This document shows positions 5,180-6,127 of a stretch of 6,127 bases of DNA, one piece after another (the first letter of the stretch is position 1; each line of letters begins with the position of its first letter). Both the position numbers and the translations under genes were made by a program. This DNA is from 73-13 sp035556395 (lineage in GTDB: Bacteria > Actinomycetota > Actinomycetes > Actinomycetales > Microbacteriaceae): assembly GCA_035556395.1 (NCBI GenBank), contig DATMFB010000149.1, forward strand, positions 1 to 6,127, read 5' to 3'. The notes beneath the pieces were generated by a model that saw only the letters and a list, made by a program, of their open reading frames with translations, did no database searches and had not been told where the DNA came from.

Positions 5180-6127
5180 ATGACGGAGTATGCGCCGCCG
5201 CGACCCTGGACCCAGCATTACGCCCCGGGCGTCCCGGAGGAGATCGAGGAGCCGAAGGGGTCGCTCGCGGACCTCATCGACGAGTCGATCGCGAGCTACG
5301 GCGACGCGCACGTCGCGCTGGAGTTCTTCGGCGCGGAGACGACGTACGCGGAGCTGCGCGAGCGGATCGATCGCGCCGCCGAGGGCCTCCGCCAGCTCGG
5401 CGTGCGCGCGGGGGACCCGGTCGCGATCGTGCTGCCGAACTGTCCGCAGCACATCGCCGCGTTCTACGCCGTCCTGCGTCTCGGCGCGATCGTCGTCGAG
5501 CACAACCCGCTCTACACGCCGCGCGAGCTGCGCCACCAGTTCGAGGATCACGGGGCGAAGTTCGCGATCGCGTGGGACAAGGTCGTCGAGACGATCCAGG
5601 ACTTCCCGGAGGACATCGAGCCGGCCATCGTCTCCGTCAACGTGACGCAGGCGATGCCGGGGCGGATGCGCGCCATGCTGCGACTCCCGATCCGCAAGGC
5701 GCGGGAGTCCCGGGCCGCGCTCACGACGAGCGTCAGCGGCACCATCCCGTGGGAGAAGCTGCTCGGGCACGATCGGATCCTGGACGATGTGCCGAAGCCC
5801 GGACTCGACGACGTCGCGCTGCTGCAGTACACGAGCGGCACGACCGGCAACCCCAAGGGCGCGACGCTCACGCACCGCAATCTCGTCGCGAACGCGGCGC
5901 AGGCGCGCGCCTGGGTACCCGACGTCCCGCACGGGCCGGAGTGCGTCGTGTACGCGGTGCTGCCGATGTTCCACGCCTACGGCCTGACGCTCTGCCTCAC
6001 CTTCGCGATGAGCATGGGCGGGCGGCTCGTGCTCTTCCCGCGCTTCGACCCGGACCTCGTCCTCAAGGTCGTCAAGCGGCGCCCGCCGACCTTCCTGCCG
6101 GCCGTGCCGCCGATCTACCAGAAGCTG
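5180..6127 (+). CDS. fadD: Long-chain fatty acid-CoA ligase (3'-truncated)
   Basis: The frame runs open from ATG 5180 through the right edge. 316 residues are visible of a family usually about 560 long. The enzyme activates fatty acids to acyl-CoA through an acyl-adenylate, for beta-oxidation or lipid synthesis. Visible features are an N-terminal extension with the HYAPGVPEEIE-type lead-in, ALEFFGAETTYAELRERIDRAAEGL at about 46-70, IVLPNCPQHIAAFYAVLRLGAIVVEHNPLYTPREL at about 83-117 (very typical of FadD/LcfA), and the ATP/AMP-binding P-loop YTSGTTGNPKG at 217-227. PMFHAYGLT with His265 follows (substrate-tunnel and adenylation region). The later adenylation motifs and the C-terminal lid fall outside. 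Chain-length preference cannot be judged. The start is supported by a -10 box 7 nt upstream (leaderless pattern). It is divergent from the DUF559 gene across a 177- to 213-nt gap, depending on that gene's start. Confidence 0.95.
   Translation, partial: MTEYAPPRPWTQHYAPGVPEEIEEPKGSLADLIDESIASYGDAHVALEFFGAETTYAELRERIDRAAEGLRQLGVRAGDPVAIVLPNCPQHIAAFYAVLRLGAIVVEHNPLYTPRELRHQFEDHGAKFAIAWDKVVETIQDFPEDIEPAIVSVNVTQAMPGRMRAMLRLPIRKARESRAALTTSVSGTIPWEKLLGHDRILDDVPKPGLDDVALLQYTSGTTGNPKGATLTHRNLVANAAQARAWVPDVPHGPECVVYAVLPMFHAYGLTLCLTFAMSMGGRLVLFPRFDPDLVLKVVKRRPPTFLPAVPPIYQKL

Overview
The window is very GC-rich and densely coding. Its gene content and signals point to a high-GC Gram-positive bacterium (Actinomycetota), most likely Microbacteriaceae. 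The grounds are GTG starts, TANNNT-type -10 boxes, a leaderless-type start, an actinobacterial-style PRPP synthase and an orphan AbiEi/DUF559-like protein. The family assignment is an inference from the style of these sequences, not from a database search.

Layout, left to right. (1) A plus-strand gene, cut off at its 5' end, encodes a multi-pass membrane protein with a C-terminal glycerophosphodiester phosphodiesterase (GDPD) domain (1-1847). (2) A 49-nt gap carries a probable promoter and Shine-Dalgarno sequence. It is followed by prs, PRPP synthase (1897-2871), and, 5 nt after its stop, chaA, a Ca2+/H+ antiporter of the CaCA family (2877-4028). These two probably form an operon. (3) A 122-nt convergent intergenic region (4029-4150) holds a short terminator-like hairpin and a degenerate 67-bp palindromic repeat (4080-4146). 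(4) One minus-strand gene (4151-4966, or to 5002 from a GTG) encodes a DUF559 / PD-(D/E)XK-like protein with an AbiEi-like N-terminus. (5) A divergent intergenic region (5003-5179) contains a near-perfect copy of the same palindrome (5064-5130), then a promoter placed so that transcription should begin at or next to the A of the next start codon. (6) The first 316 codons of a long-chain acyl-CoA synthetase (fadD-like) run off the right end.

Most of the window is housekeeping: PRPP supply, cation exchange, lipid head-group hydrolysis and fatty-acid activation. GDPD and FadD both touch lipid turnover, but they are separated by unrelated genes, so no shared pathway is claimed. The unusual part is 4080-5130. 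Here an orphan DUF559 gene, on the opposite strand to all its neighbours, lies between two diverged copies of one palindromic element with the same geometry: 26-nt arms and a 15-nt loop. This looks like a repeat-bracketed accessory gene inserted between housekeeping genes and is the best candidate for something undescribed. No tRNA, rRNA, CRISPR array, transposase or phage gene was seen.
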